Below are positions 45,771 through 57,250 of a stretch of 64,000 nucleotides of DNA, piece after piece. The stretch's first letter is position 1. Every line of letters begins with the position of its first letter. The translations under genes were made by a program, and so were the position numbers. The stretch is from positions 23,020-87,019 of the forward strand of contig QANZ01045302.1 in NCBI GenBank assembly GCA_003254925.1, written 5' to 3'. Below the pieces are notes generated by a model. The model was given only the letters and a program-made list of their open reading frames with translations. It was not told the origin of the DNA and did not search any database. The DNA is from Chamaecrista fasciculata (lineage: Eukaryota > Streptophyta > Magnoliopsida > Fabales > Fabaceae).

Positions 45771-47458
45771 ATGATATTACAGGGTACGGATCCATGAAAT
45801 CCTAATGTACTTTTTTGCCATTGTAGCTACTTTGTCACTATAATAAGATTCGTCTTATTATAGATGACTTCTATTTTTTGAGACAACGACGAGTACCGCT
45901 CAAATAATAGAGGTACGATTTAATATTATTTTTGTATTCAATGTTAAATGGATATTGATATTAGACATATTGTTATATGCAATTGGATTTTTTTTTAAAT
46001 TATTAGATAAATTTTTATATTTAATATGCATAATATATATTCTTATTGTATATGATTGTTGTTAGAGAAAAAAATCTTGGCCCCCCATTGATAACATCCT
46101 GGCTCCGTCCCTGATGAGAAATATATATATTTGAAAAGACGAGGATGGTAACTATAGCATTTTAGTCTCTATACATAATTTCTTTTCTATATTTAATTTA
46201 ATGTTGTCTATTTATAAAAAGTATTTATATTTTTCTTATATTTTAAAATACTGTACGTAGAAGGAAATAAATATACTTAACTTTGTTTGTAACTTTTCAA
46301 CCATTTCCCCTCTTGAACATTTTTTTGCTTTATTTCTTCATAATATGTGAGAATAACTACCAAAAGGAGTCAAAGCTAAGACATGTATTGTACTAATAAC
46401 TTGTGTCCTTTTGGAAATTTTATAAAATGGAGGATGTTTATTTATTTATTTATTTCTTAATGAGAATAAAGTTATCAGAATTCCTTATTTTCTTTATTAT
46501 GGTAATTGATAGTGGGAAATTAATTATGGTAATTTGTGTAAAAAAATAATTATGGTAATGAATACTAAGAAATTAGTAAGTTATTTACTTTATTATTATA
46601 TTTTAAAAGATACATGTGGAATTGTTTTTTATGCGTATTCCATAATGCCATATATGACTCTAATGAATAGTATCTATTATATATATATATATCAATCTAA
46701 AATTTTTCAAAAAGATAAATTAAAAATATTTTCAGAAAATTATAAAAAATTATTTAAGTACTTTTTTTATTTCCTAAAAATTTTAATCCAAGTATTTTAG
46801 CTTATTTTTGTTAAATATATAGTAAATAGATAAATGATAAAAAAAATTTAAACAGAAATATTAATAATATCTTAGATAATATAATAAAAGTTAGTTAACA
46901 TAATTTATTATTCTACATCACATATTTTTATTCTTTAAAATTAACTCCATTATATATATTTTTATATTTTTATCTTTTAAAATTTATTAATTTTTCATGA
47001 AGCATCTTTTAAATATTTTATTTATTAAATATAAAATATCTCATATCTTTTTAACTTAATTTTTATTATTTATGTACATATATTAATTTTATTTGAAAAA
47101 TTCCATAATTTATTTGTTTGCAATAAAAATTTTATTATAAACATAACTATAATACGTTAATATTGTTATTATTTAAATATATATAAATTAAAAATATGGT
47201 ACATTTGATATTTTTATTTTATTTTTATATAATATAAATCACATATTTTGTATACATATATTATATAATATAACTAAATATTTTATTTAATATATATAAT
47301 ATATAATAAAAAAAATCTACAATTTAGTCCTGACTCCGTCCCTGTATAAAAATATATTACATATCTTATGTGATATTTATACTATATTATATGTGGAAGG
47401 AGCCTTCTGGTCTTCCTCCCACTTATACTAAGATAAAAATATTACATGTAATTAAAAT
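45771..47458. other. Very AT-rich intergenic DNA with old repeat remnants
   Basis: It contains 'ggctccgtccctga' (46101-46114) and 'gactccgtccctgta' (47332-47346), a phrase common at the ends of old plant transposons. The rest is A/T runs without coding potential. Confidence 0.5.
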
Positions 47459-47956
47459 AAGAGGAAATTTATTTTTAGTCCTTTTTTTTACTGAGTTAAC
47501 AATTTAGTCCCTAATTTATTTTACATACATATTTGCGTGCCCATTAGGGGATGCAAAGCCCCTAGTTATTATATATGCCTTTGGGGTGTTGTGGTCATCC
47601 CCTCCAAAAAATATATGTAATACCATAATACTATAATTTATAATATGATAAATTAAAAATAATTAAAACTAAAATAAAATTCAAACAATTCCACTAACTT
47701 CCCTCACTTTCCCAAAATTTTATTCCCATTATATTTACAATGCATAATTATCTCTAAAATTTTATACAATAAAATTTAAATCTAATTATTTATAATATTT
47801 TAAATAATTTCATATTTTACTTTTATGTGGACAGGCAAAGCCCTAGTGTATATATATATACTAGAAGCTTTGCATGTCCGTTATGTAAAATAAATGAGGG
47901 ACTAAATCGTTAACTCAGTAAAAAAGAAGGGATTAAATAATAATTTTTCTCTTATT
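47459..47956. repeat. TIR element (about 500 bp)
   Basis: 'tttactgagttaacaatttagtccct' followed by 'aatttattttacat' on the left is mirrored by 'atgtaaaataaatgagggactaaatcgttaactcagtaaa' on the right. The inner halves 'ggatgcaaagcccctag' and 'ctagaagctttgcatgtcc' are also mirrored. No coding sequence. Confidence 0.75.
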
Positions 47957-48541
47957 ATTAATTTTGTACTATAGTTTTAAAATGTGGACGACCAGAAAAG
48001 GGTGGAGCCATATAATATAAGATATATGCATGTAGATCACAATATATAATGCAATTTGTTAGTGTTGCTGTCTATACTAGCTAGAAAACTCATTTATCTG
48101 ACAAGGACATATTTAACTCTCAAGTAAGTAAATTGATGAGCCCTTATTTTATATGCAAATATTGGTAAACCTTATAAGTCGGCAAATCCTCTTCCTTCCT
48201 TTCTCTTTAAGCCTTAGACATAACTGGCAAGGTGGTTGCATTTTTTTTTAATTAATTAACTGATACTTTGCCTATTATTTGATGCATGTTAACCCCTAAT
48301 TATTATATATATATACATATTATTTTTGTATAACTTGTCGTGATTTAAAAAGCCTATGGAAAACAAAATTGTTACATAAATGGACGAATACCTATAACTA
48401 TTCAATAATATACATAGATAAGAAAAGGGTGCTTTCAAATCTTCAGTTGAAATTCTCTTTCGAGATTCATATATTGAAAAAGTGGCATCCCATATCTTTT
48501 ATCATAAAATTAGAGAAGCTTGTAATCCCCACCTAGGCAGA
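47957..48541. other. Intergenic, AT-rich
   Basis: I see no gene or clear repeat. Confidence 0.45.
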
Positions 48542-48847
48542 AAAAGTTTAGGTCAAAGTATAAATTTGGTTCTATATCTTTTGTTGAGTTCCCAATTTGG
48601 TCCCATATATATTTTTTATTGCAGGTTTAGTCTCATATCTTTGGGTCAATTACAGAATTGGTGTCATATCTTTTGGTCAAGTTGCAAAATTGGTCTCATA
48701 CTTTTGCAAGAGGATCAACCATATGCGATCAAATTGAGACATTTTGTAAAGATATGAGACTAAAAATACAACAAAAAAATATACAGGATTACATTGGAAA
48801 CTCAGCAAAAGATATGAGACCAAATTTACACTTTGATCAAAATTTTA
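48542..48847. mobile_element. Family E copy 2: 288 bp MITE with 9 bp TSD
   Basis: The element is 48551-48838, with ends GGTCAAAGTATAAATTTGGT and the mirrored gaccaaatttacactttgatc. The flanks AAAAGTTTA (48542-48550) and AAAATTTTA (48839-48847) match 8 of 9. The interior is a hairpin of 'tctcatatctttgg' phrases. Confidence 0.8.
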
Positions 48848-49229
48848 TAGGGATCGGAGGCCAGTTTTTTTTTTAAAAAAAAAAACAGTTATTATATTAT
48901 ATTATGTTTATACATAAAAATTTTAATCAATATTTTATATGCTATATATATAGATAAATATTCAATGAAAATTATAGAAATATAAAATAGTAATAATATA
49001 AAATATGAGTTTTTAATTTTTTTTTTAAAATATGCTCATGCAACTGAAAAAAATAAAACATTATCAATTTATACAAAAACAATATTTGTATTATAATTTA
49101 TTCATATTTAATTTAAGATAAATTAATCATCTCATCTTCATTCTTTATCAAAATTGCACTTTGGCCTATATATATATATATATATATATTCATCCTCATA
49201 CATAATTAAGTATTAAGGTATAAAGATTA

Positions 49230-50095
49230 TATAAAAGTGCAATTTTGGTCTCTTATAATTTGGGATAAGTTGCAATCTAGTCCATTATCTTTTTATCTTG
49301 TGATTTTGGTCTTATATCATTTCTAAAAGTTTCACTCCTTGATCCTAACAACTGAAATTGGTCATATCTCTCTCGTTTTAAGTCTGATTGCGATGAGTTT
49401 TGAGTCACGTGTTATTCTTGGTGATTCCTTATGTCGAGTTGGGATAGTTAACAAATAAGGTTAAATTGAGTTCTGAAAGTAGGTCACTCATTTCATAGTT
49501 AAGCGAGCAAAGTTGATTATATATATATATATATCTCGTTTCAAATCTGACTGTACAAGTTCGGAGCTACGATTATTTTCGATGAGTCTTTTTTGTACCC
49601 AGTTGGAACTGTTAGCAAGTGAGGTCAAATTGGGTCGGAAGTATTTTTCGATAACTTTTCACTTTTTAGTTCCTAAACCATGCATTTGACCCGATTTGAT
49701 CTTATTTTGCTAACAGTCCTAACTGAGCAAAAAAAAAACTCATTAAAAGTAATTCATAGCTTTGATCATCGCAATTGAACTTGAAATAAAAGAGATATGA
49801 TCAATTTTGCTCTTTGACTATGAAAAGAGCTGCCTACTTTCAAAGTCCAACTTGACCTTCTTCGTTGATGGTCCAGATTGGACAAATTAAAAAACTAAAT
49901 CGTCAAGAATAACATGTGGCTTCGAACTCATTGCAATTGAACTTAAAACGAGAGAAATATGATCACATTCAATCATTGGGACCAAGGAGTGAAACTTTTG
50001 AGAAAGATATAAGACTAAAATTGCAAGAAAAGAAAATAAAGAGTTTGATTGTAACTTACCTTAAAAAAAAGGGGATCAAAATTATATTTTTGACT
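49230..50095. repeat. Long TIR element (about 860 bp)
   Basis: The left side 'gttgcaatctagtcc', 'cttgtgattttggtctta' and 'agtttcactccttg' is mirrored on the right by 'caaggagtgaaactttt', 'ataagactaaaattgcaag' and 'gattgtaactta'. The inner 'gagcaaagttgat' and 'gatcaattttgctc' are also mirrored. Nearly the whole element folds back. No coding sequence. Confidence 0.72.
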
Positions 50096-50263
50096 ATATG
50101 TTTAATAAATATCATCATTAATGACATTCATGAAAGTTTCGATGATACATGATTGATGTCCATGCAACTTTATGAGATTGATTTATTACATTCATAATCA
50201 TCAACCTTGCTAGCAAGCTTGCTATTTATTGCTTTATTGATTTGTGTTTTCTAGTGCATGTAT

Positions 50264-50918
50264 GTGACGATTAGGGATGACAATGGATAGGGTATCCGGT
50301 AATTTTGCCACTATCCGTATCCGTATCTGTTCACTCTATTTAATATCCATACTCTATCCGTATCCGATAAATTAGTATCTGTATCCATATCCTATCCGAT
50401 ATTCGGTATCCGACGGGTATCCGAAATACCCGAAATATCCGAAAAAAGTATAAATATAGGATAGGGTATCCTATATTTTATAAATTGGATATACCGAGTA
50501 CCCGATATCCAATACCCACTAACTAAAATAAATAAATAAAATTATGATTTATTTATATTTTAAATTTCTTTTTTAAAATAAAACAATTAAATATAAAGTA
50601 ACTAAAAAATGATTCTATATAAAAAAATATAAATATAATTAAATAATTATATAGAAGATATTAAATTGAATGTAAAATATAAAAATTAAATAAATAATAG
50701 GGTATCAGATATCGGATACCCTAACTATATGTTCATTTCGGACGGATATAGGGTATCCGAAGGTAATATCCGTATTCGCCCAATATCCGAAAAATATTTA
50801 ATTTTCACTATCCGTATCCTATCCGATATCCGGTATCCGTTGGATACCGGATAATTTTTTCGGACGGATATGGAGAAATACCCTAAATACCTAAACCATT
50901 GCCATCCCTAGTGACAAT
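50264..50918. mobile_element. hAT-type MITE (639 bp) with 8 bp TSD
   Basis: The element is 50272-50910, with ends TAGGGATGACAATGG and the mirrored CCATTGCCATCCCTA. GTGACGAT (50264-50271) and GTGACAAT (50911-50918) match 7 of 8. TAGGG-tg-CAAT termini and an 8 bp duplication mark the hAT superfamily. The interior is rich in 'tatccgtatcc' / 'ggatacggata' repeats, inverted on the two sides. Confidence 0.88.
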
Positions 50919-50938
50919 TTAAAAAAGTTGAATGAGTT

Positions 50939-51391
50939 TTAGGGTATGTTTGGGAGTTTCATTGAGGATGGAGAGGAGAAGACATTAATAGACACCAATA
51001 GAGTGGAGTGGAGAGGATATTAATGGACTGAGTTGATATGTTGTTTGGGAGTTTTTAGTGGGAAGGGAATGGACACATGATAATCTTGCTAAACTAATAA
51101 CATTTTGGTCCCTGAATTTGTACTAAATAATATTAGCGTTTAGAAAGATCAATAATATTAATAAAATCATGGGTATAATTGCTTAAAAAATTTTAAAGTT
51201 GTCCACTCCATCCTTGACCTCCCAATTTGGGGTGCCAGCAAAAATTAAATTTTGGGGTGCCAAGGGGTGCTTTGGAGGCACCCCTTGTCCATTCCTCTCC
51301 TCTCTCAAAAAACATCCAAACAACGATTTTTAATGTTTTGCCCTTTCCACTCCTGCATTCTCTCTTTGACACCTCATCCAAACACACTCGA
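50939..51391. repeat. Tourist-like TIR element (about 450 bp)
   Basis: The left end tagggtatgtttgggagttt and the complement of the right end, cgagtgtgtttggatga, are imperfect inverted repeats. The interior has 'gtggagtggagagga' on the left and 'ccattcctctcctctc' on the right. An internal gggtgcc duplicate is present near 51226-51285. No coding sequence. Confidence 0.6.
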
Positions 51392-51449
51392 ATCTTAATA
51401 TGTTTTGATATGGTTCGTTTCTTTTTGAAGCTCCTTTAGGTTCAAGTGT

Positions 51450-51560
51450 AGTTTTGGTCTTATAATTTTTGTTCATATTTCAATTTAGTCTTATAATTTT
51501 TTTTTTTTACTTTTAGTCTCATATTTTTTTGCTCAAGTTATATATTAGTCCTATAATAAA
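51450..51560. repeat. Family E fragment
   Basis: 'gttttggtcttataatttttg', then 'cttttagtctcatattt' and 'gctcaagttatatattagtcc' match the left half of family E copies at 52417 and 54816. The right half is absent. Confidence 0.55.
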
Positions 51561-52416
51561 TAATTAGTCAATGAGGTTTAAAATTTTGAATCATAAAGTT
51601 TGTCAGAATTAAACAGGACAATATATTGTTTTAATTTGCTGCATATTAAATTAATTGAGTTATATTGTCCTTCATCATATATATCAATTAATTAACATCA
51701 TCAGAAAGCTCCACCTTTAAATTAAAAAGATACCGAAAAAGATATATACATGCATTTATAAAAAAAATATTATCCATTATCTAGTGATGCTATATCATCA
51801 TATCATCGGTCATCTATTTTATATTCATTTCTGCTTGGAGTGTAAAATTTCGAATGTATTTTATATAATCTATATTTGTCATATTAGGATTCCTATATAT
51901 ATACATAAATTAAAAGAATTCATATAATTAATGGGTTGCAAACTTGCAAGACATGTTCCCAACAACCAACCCATAGAAGCAATCTCTAAATTGATAAATT
52001 CTATTGTGAAATGATGGTGGTGGGCTAATCTTGGTATCATCAACTCCTAGCTAGCTAGAAATACTTTATAATCATATCATTTCCCTCTTTTCTTTATAAT
52101 TAAATAGAAATTCTTATATTTCTCTATTTTCTAACGAAGACTTTTTCAAATTTTTTGACACAAACTTCGCTAAGGAAATTATTTTATATGAAATAATCTT
52201 TTAATTATATACACTCTGCCCCACTCAACTAGGCAAAAATTAGTGGCATAAGCTATAGATAGTAGAAGAAATAAACAAACAAGATTTTAGAGCATTGGGA
52301 CTTGTTCATGATTTTAGAGCGGAACAGTGGGGTTTAAAGGTTAATGATACAATTGTTGTAGATAGGGAAAGCAAAGTGTAAATGAAAATGAAAAAGTGAA
52401 TTTAAGATTATATATT
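51561..52416. other. Intergenic, AT-rich
   Basis: No gene, RNA or repeat recognised. Short open frames have no family resemblance. Confidence 0.45.
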
Positions 52417-52748
52417 GGGCAAAGTGCACTTTTGTTCATGTCTCAATTTGGTTCTATAACTTTTTTGTTGCACTTTTAGTCTCATATGATCTCATATTTT
52501 TTTGTTGCAGATTTGATCTTATATCTTTGTAAAAAGTTTCACCGTTAGTGTGGAATCTTTTACAAAGATATGAGACTAATTCTACAACCTGGCTAAATGA
52601 TATGAGACCAATTTTATAACTTAACCTAAAGATATGAAACCAAAAATGTAACACAGGGCCAAATTGAGACCTGAGCAAAAGATAAAAAAGTTATGAAATC
52701 AAATTGAGAACTGCGCAAAATTATAGGACCAAAAATATGCTTTGGGCA
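52417..52748. repeat. Family E copy 3
   Basis: The left end GGGCAAAGTGCACTTTTGTT is mirrored by the right end (ccaaaaatatgctttgggca). The interior has the 'tctcatatctttgtaaaaag' hairpin as in copies 1, 2 and 4. Confidence 0.75.
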
Positions 52749-52810
52749 AAACTATAAGTTGGTTGATGGGAAATTAAAGAGGTTGGACTCTCAATGATGA
52801 CCACATTTGA

Positions 52811-52852
<42 letters not shown>

Positions 52853-53402
52853 NNNNNNNNNNNNNNNNNNNNNNNNNNNNNNNNNNNNNNNNNNNNNNNN
52901 NNNNNNNNNNNNNNNNNNNNNNNNNNNNNNNNNNNNNNNNNNNNNNNNNNNNNNNNNNNNNNNNNNNNNNNNNNNNNNNNNNNNNNNNNNNNNNNNNNNN
53001 NNNNNNNNNNNNNNNNNNNNNNNNNNNNNNNNNNNNNNNNNNNNNNNNNNNNNNNNNNNNNNNNNNNNNNNNNNNNNNNNNNNNNNNNNNNNNNNNNNNN
53101 NNNNNNNNNNNNNNNNNNNNNNNNNNNNNNNNNNNNNNNNNNNNNNNNNNNNNNNNNNNNNNNNNNNNNNNNNNNNNNNNNNNNNNNNNNNNNNNNNNNN
53201 NNNNNNNNNNNNNNNNNNNNNNNNNNNNNNNNNNNNNNNNNNNNNNNNNNNNNNNNNNNNNNNNNNNNNNNNNNNNNNNNNNNNNNNNNNNNNNNNNNNN
53301 NNNNNNNNNNNNNNNNNNNNNNNNNNNNNNNNNNNNNNNNNNNNNNNNNNNNNNNNNNNNNNNNNNNNNNNNNNNNNNNNNNNNNNNNNNNNNNNNNNNN
53401 NN
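52811..53402. other. (AAT)n microsatellite running into an assembly gap
   Basis: Fourteen or so AAT units (52811-52852) end in 550 N (52853-53402). The repeat probably caused the gap. Confidence 0.95.
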
Positions 53403-53511
53403 ATATATAGAAGATCAAAAAAAAAAAAAGAAGAGAAAAATTAAAAAATAAGAAATAAACAAAAACAAAACCTGAAAGTTCTATATTATGATCATTATGA
53501 TCATGATGATC

Positions 53512-53844
53512 CTAATGGTGTAATGGGTTTGGACCAGTTGGAACACGACGCTTTTCCACACCATAACGAGGATCAATCTGATCGTCTGATGGGTTTGGAG
53601 GATCTTGATGATGATGGTTGAAGAAAGGAGAGAAGTCAAATTTGGAATTTGCTAGAACTTTTCTGGTGATCAAACTTTTCTGCTTCTTCTTCTTCTGATT
53701 TTGAAGATGATCATGATCATGATCACTAGGGTTTTGCATGATTTGGTTGTTGTTGTTGATGAAATGGTGGTACTCATGGAAGAGTATGATCAACAAAAGA
53801 AGAATGAAAAGAAGAATGTGATTGTGAGAGAGTTTGAAGGCCAT
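53512..53844 (-). CDS. CLE: CLE peptide precursor (CLE9-13 type), 110 aa
   Basis: A single-exon frame from the ATG at 53844 to TAG. Residues 1-27 are a secretory signal (MAFKLSHNHILLFILLLLII). The middle is a variable His/Asn/Lys-rich stretch. The C-terminus ends DPRYGVEKR followed by RRVPTGPNPLHH at residues 99-110, exactly at the stop. That dodecapeptide is the CLE motif, and the preceding DPRYGVEKR is the extension conserved in CLE9 to CLE13 and their orthologues. CLE peptides are cut from the precursor, hydroxylated and arabinosylated on prolines, and bind LRR receptor kinases such as CLV1/BAM types. Position 5 of the peptide is Thr, where Arabidopsis CLE9-13 have Ser. Which orthologue it is cannot be settled from here. 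Confidence 0.95.
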   Translation of the reverse strand: MAFKLSHNHILLFILLLLIILFHEYHHFINNNNQIMQNPSDHDHDHLQNQKKKKQKSLITRKVLANSKFDFSPFFNHHHQDPPNPSDDQIDPRYGVEKRRVPTGPNPLHH

Positions 53845-54815
53845 GGTGGAAGAGGAGAAGGAGAAGAAGAAGAATTAGAAGCATGGGGAGGAAACCCTAA
53901 CAATAATAAGATTATAGAAGAAATATAATTAATATTTGCAGATTGAGAGAGAGAACTGAATACTTGATATATATATATATATATATGGTAATATTGGTAT
54001 GGACTATATATATATATACACACTCTGATCAAAGATGCATGTAAATTAAATATTAATATCAGGGCAAAATGAATATATATATATACACACACACTTAAAT
54101 ATGATATGATGGATTAATGGTGGTGGTGGTGTGGTGGTGTGTGAATTGTCCTTTAATTTTCATGTGAAAGCCCTCAGAGTTTGATGAGGTTACCTTTTTA
54201 ATGAGAGGAGTGAGGAATAATGAGAGGGGGACATGTTCCCCAATGAAAGTTTCTTAGAAATAAAGGAAAAAAAAAAAACAAAACCTTAATTAGAATCATC
54301 ATGTCATCAAATAATTCTCAAATTTTGGAATATATAACAATTAATTATTGTTAATTATTGCATCAATCTCTAATGATCATGCATGGTGAGAAAATGTAGA
54401 AGATCACTTTCTCACTTATCTTTTTCTATCTATATATCTTCTAGAAATTAATGAATCCACAAAAGAAAAAAGAAAACAAAAAAGGAGAAGAGATTGGGTG
54501 CAAGGGAAGATGCATTGCTGGTTTTGAGTGAAATGCAACTAAATGAGAAGGGAAGAAGGATATGTGGCCGTGTGGGGAATATCAAATCCATATTTTCTAT
54601 CACCAAAGCAATGTAACAACTAACAACGCTTTCATAAATATATATGTATGGATTATATATGGGGAGTATTATATTGCAATATTAACAAGAAATTATTTAT
54701 TTTTTCATACTTTTTCTCTGTATGTTTTATGTCTTATAATATATTAATATCTGGTTTAAAAAAATGGTAACAAAATTAACGACTACAAATATTTAAACCT
54801 ATATATACAACTAAC
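53845..54815. promoter_or_regulatory. CLE gene 5' leader and upstream region
   Basis: The leader has a GAA/TTC-rich stretch just upstream of the ATG. TA runs at 53968-53987, 54006-54018 and 54074-54087 are interspersed with possible TATA boxes for the minus strand. A (GGT)n tract lies at 54119-54142. Farther up I see no gene or transposon, in contrast to the surrounding DNA. Confidence 0.4.
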
Positions 54816-55220
54816 CAAAGTGTATTTTTGGTCTCATAATTTTTGCTCAAGTCCTAATTTGATCCCTTAACTTTTACTCAGGTTGTAGATTTGATCTCGT
54901 GTTGCACTTTTGGTCCCATATAGTTAAGTCAAGTTACATAATTGGTCTCGTATCTTTTAGTCAGGTTACAAAATTAGTCTCATATCTTTGGGTCAGTACA
55001 GAATTGGTCTCATATCTTTGGATCAGGTGGGATTAATTATGGAACTTTTGGCAAAGATATGAGACCAATTTTTCAACCTAACTAAAAAATATGGGACTAA
55101 GTGATACGAGACCAAATCAACAACCTGAGGAAAAGATGAGACCAAAAGTACAACAAAAAAAGTTATAGGACCAAATCGAGACCTGAATAAAAGATATAGG
55201 ACCAAAAGTGCACTTTGACT
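54816..55220. repeat. Family E copy 4
   Basis: The left end ccaaagtgtatttttggtct and the right end agaccaaaa... / ggaccaaaagtgcactttgac are inverted. The interior repeats 'ggtctcatatcttt' in mirrored arrangement. Confidence 0.75.
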
Positions 55221-55866
55221 ATAAAACTATATATTATATTAAAGGGTAAAATACACTTTGGTACCCTGTGGTTAGGACCGGTTCCACTTTGGTACCCTAA
55301 AAGACAAAACTTGACACTCTACTCCCTTGAGATTTGCTCCGTTACAACTTTGGTACCCTATGGTAACGTTTCGTTAGAATTTAATGGCAAGTGCTGACAT
55401 GACTCAATCTTAGCCGTCGATTTCTATGACATCTTAGCCATTAGTTTCTATTGCAGCTTAAATTACAGTTCACTTTTCAAAAAGATTTCTTTTATGCGTT
55501 TAAGTCCACTCCCTTTGGTAAAACGGATCAAAACAAAACAAACTAATATAAGATTTAAGGGAATTTTCTACAATTTCATTTGACTAGAGAGTTATTAAAA
55601 AAATTACAGAAAGATCGTCATTAGAGTTCGATCGAATCAAAATCTTCCATTTCTCATAAAATTTCTCTCCACCAAATTCCTAATTAATCACAGATTGAAC
55701 TCAAATGTTTGCCATCTTTATCAAAATGATCTTTGGGGCACAAAACACAGCTATATATCTCTATTCTTTGATTTATCTTCCATTTAAGAGCAAGAAACTT
55801 TTGTGTTTTTCAGAATAGTCCTTGGGGCACATTATAATAAGATTGATTTTCTACAAGATGTGATCA

Positions 55867-57250
55867 TAATTAATTGGCCAAAGTCCTATTTTGGTCCCTC
55901 AAGTTTGCTCAAAGTTCCGTTTTGGTTCATCAAATTTTTTTCGTTTTGTTTCGATCCCTCAAGTTTTAAAAAATTTCTACTGTTAGTCATGGGCCAATTT
56001 CCATCCACTTTTTTTGATAAAAAAAGTAAAGATTGATTTTCATCCCCCAAAAGTTTTATTTTTTTTTACATTGTCCTTTTCTTTTTATAGTAGAATCAAA
56101 ATGCAATAAAAAAGAAATAAATTAGAGTTTTAATTGTTTTCACCCAAAAACCAAAAAAAAAAAAGAAAAAAAATAGAGTCACAGACAATCGACTCCTCTT
56201 CTTCCAAAACCCACTCTTCTTTTATCTCTTCTTAGGGGTGTCAAAACGAGATGGGCCCGTGAGCCTTGCCTGGCCTGCCCGCTAAATGGTTAGTGTTAGA
56301 CAGGAGGACTTGAGCCCATTTAAATGCGGGCCTAGCTGTGCTAGACCATTTGAACCGTGGGCTAAACAATTATGGAGCAAGTTGCCCGTGGGTCTTTCCT
56401 TTTTTTAAAATTTTTTTTTACTAAAATAACCCATGGCCCATGCTTGTTCAATCAAATTCCTGAACCCAACTTTACTAAGGCCCTTAATTAAAAAAATGAA
56501 ATACAAAAACCGAAAAAAAAAATTGACAGATTTTTAAAAATATACCAAAAGTAACAGTTTTTGGACTTTTGACCCAATTAAACAAAAAAAAAAAAAACTA
56601 AAATTCCCGCAGTCTAGCCTGTTTAGACCACAGGTATGACGACTTCGGTGACCCGCCAAAAGACCCACCACAACCCGCCAAAAGACCCATCGCGAGCTTG
56701 CCCATTTTGCAGAGGCGCAAATCTGAACAGCGACAGTATGACGACTTCGGTGACCTTCGAGTCAAAACTTGCATAGCGCAGATCTGAATGGTTGTAGAGG
56801 CACAAATCCAAACTCACACCATTGTAGAGGCGTAAACCTTAACGGTGGTAGTGCGGCGACATCGATGACCTTCAGGTCGAAACTTGCACCACGAAAATCT
56901 AAATGGTAGCAAAGGTGGAATTCTGAACAGTGGCACTGGCAACCATAGCAATAGTTGAAGAAGGAGGAGGAGAGAAGTCGACTCCTGTTTTTTTTTTTTT
57001 TGGTGAAATTGATTAAAATTCCAATTTATTTATTTTTTCTTACATTTTGATTCTATTATAAAAAGAAAAGAACCTTAGCGTAAAAGAAAATAAAATTTTT
57101 AGGAGATTAAAATGAGTTTTTCCCTTTTTTTAACGAAAAAAGTAGATGAAAATTGGTCAAAGATTAACGGTTGAATATAATACTTTAGGGACCAAAAACG
57201 GAACAAAAAACACTTGAGGGACCAAAATAGGACTTTGGGGGTAATTAATT
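55867..57250. mobile_element. 1366 bp MULE-type element with perfect 9 bp TSD, nested in family B copy 2
   Basis: The element is 55876-57241. The left end GGCCAAAGTCCTATTTTGGT is mirrored by the right end (accaaaataggactttgg). TAATTAATT at 55867-55875 and 57242-57250 is a perfect 9 bp duplication. The interior contains a second small repeat remnant (ggggtgtcaaaacgagatgg from 56234) and a short tandem family at 56640-56960. No coding frame of note. Confidence 0.88.
56625..56960. repeat. Imperfect tandem repeats, possibly captured gene sequence
   Basis: 'tatgacgacttcggtgacc' occurs at about 56635 and 56737, with 'gcggcgacatcgatgacctt' at about 56851. 'cagaggcgcaaatctgaacag' and variants ('agaggcacaaatccaaac', 'agaggcgtaaaccttaac') follow in between. 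The GC content is above the flanks. It could be part of a captured exon, but no family is recognised. Confidence 0.5.

Noticed and set aside
46534..46800. 88-codon plus-strand frame rich in Tyr, Ile and Lys.
   Set aside because: Composition is that of random AT-rich DNA; no family resemblance and no splice or leader context.
48482..48876. Two overlapping plus-strand frames near 48.5 kb and similar ones at 55.0 kb and 58.0 kb.
   Set aside because: They are translations of family E and family B terminal inverted repeats; the same peptide phrases recur with each copy.
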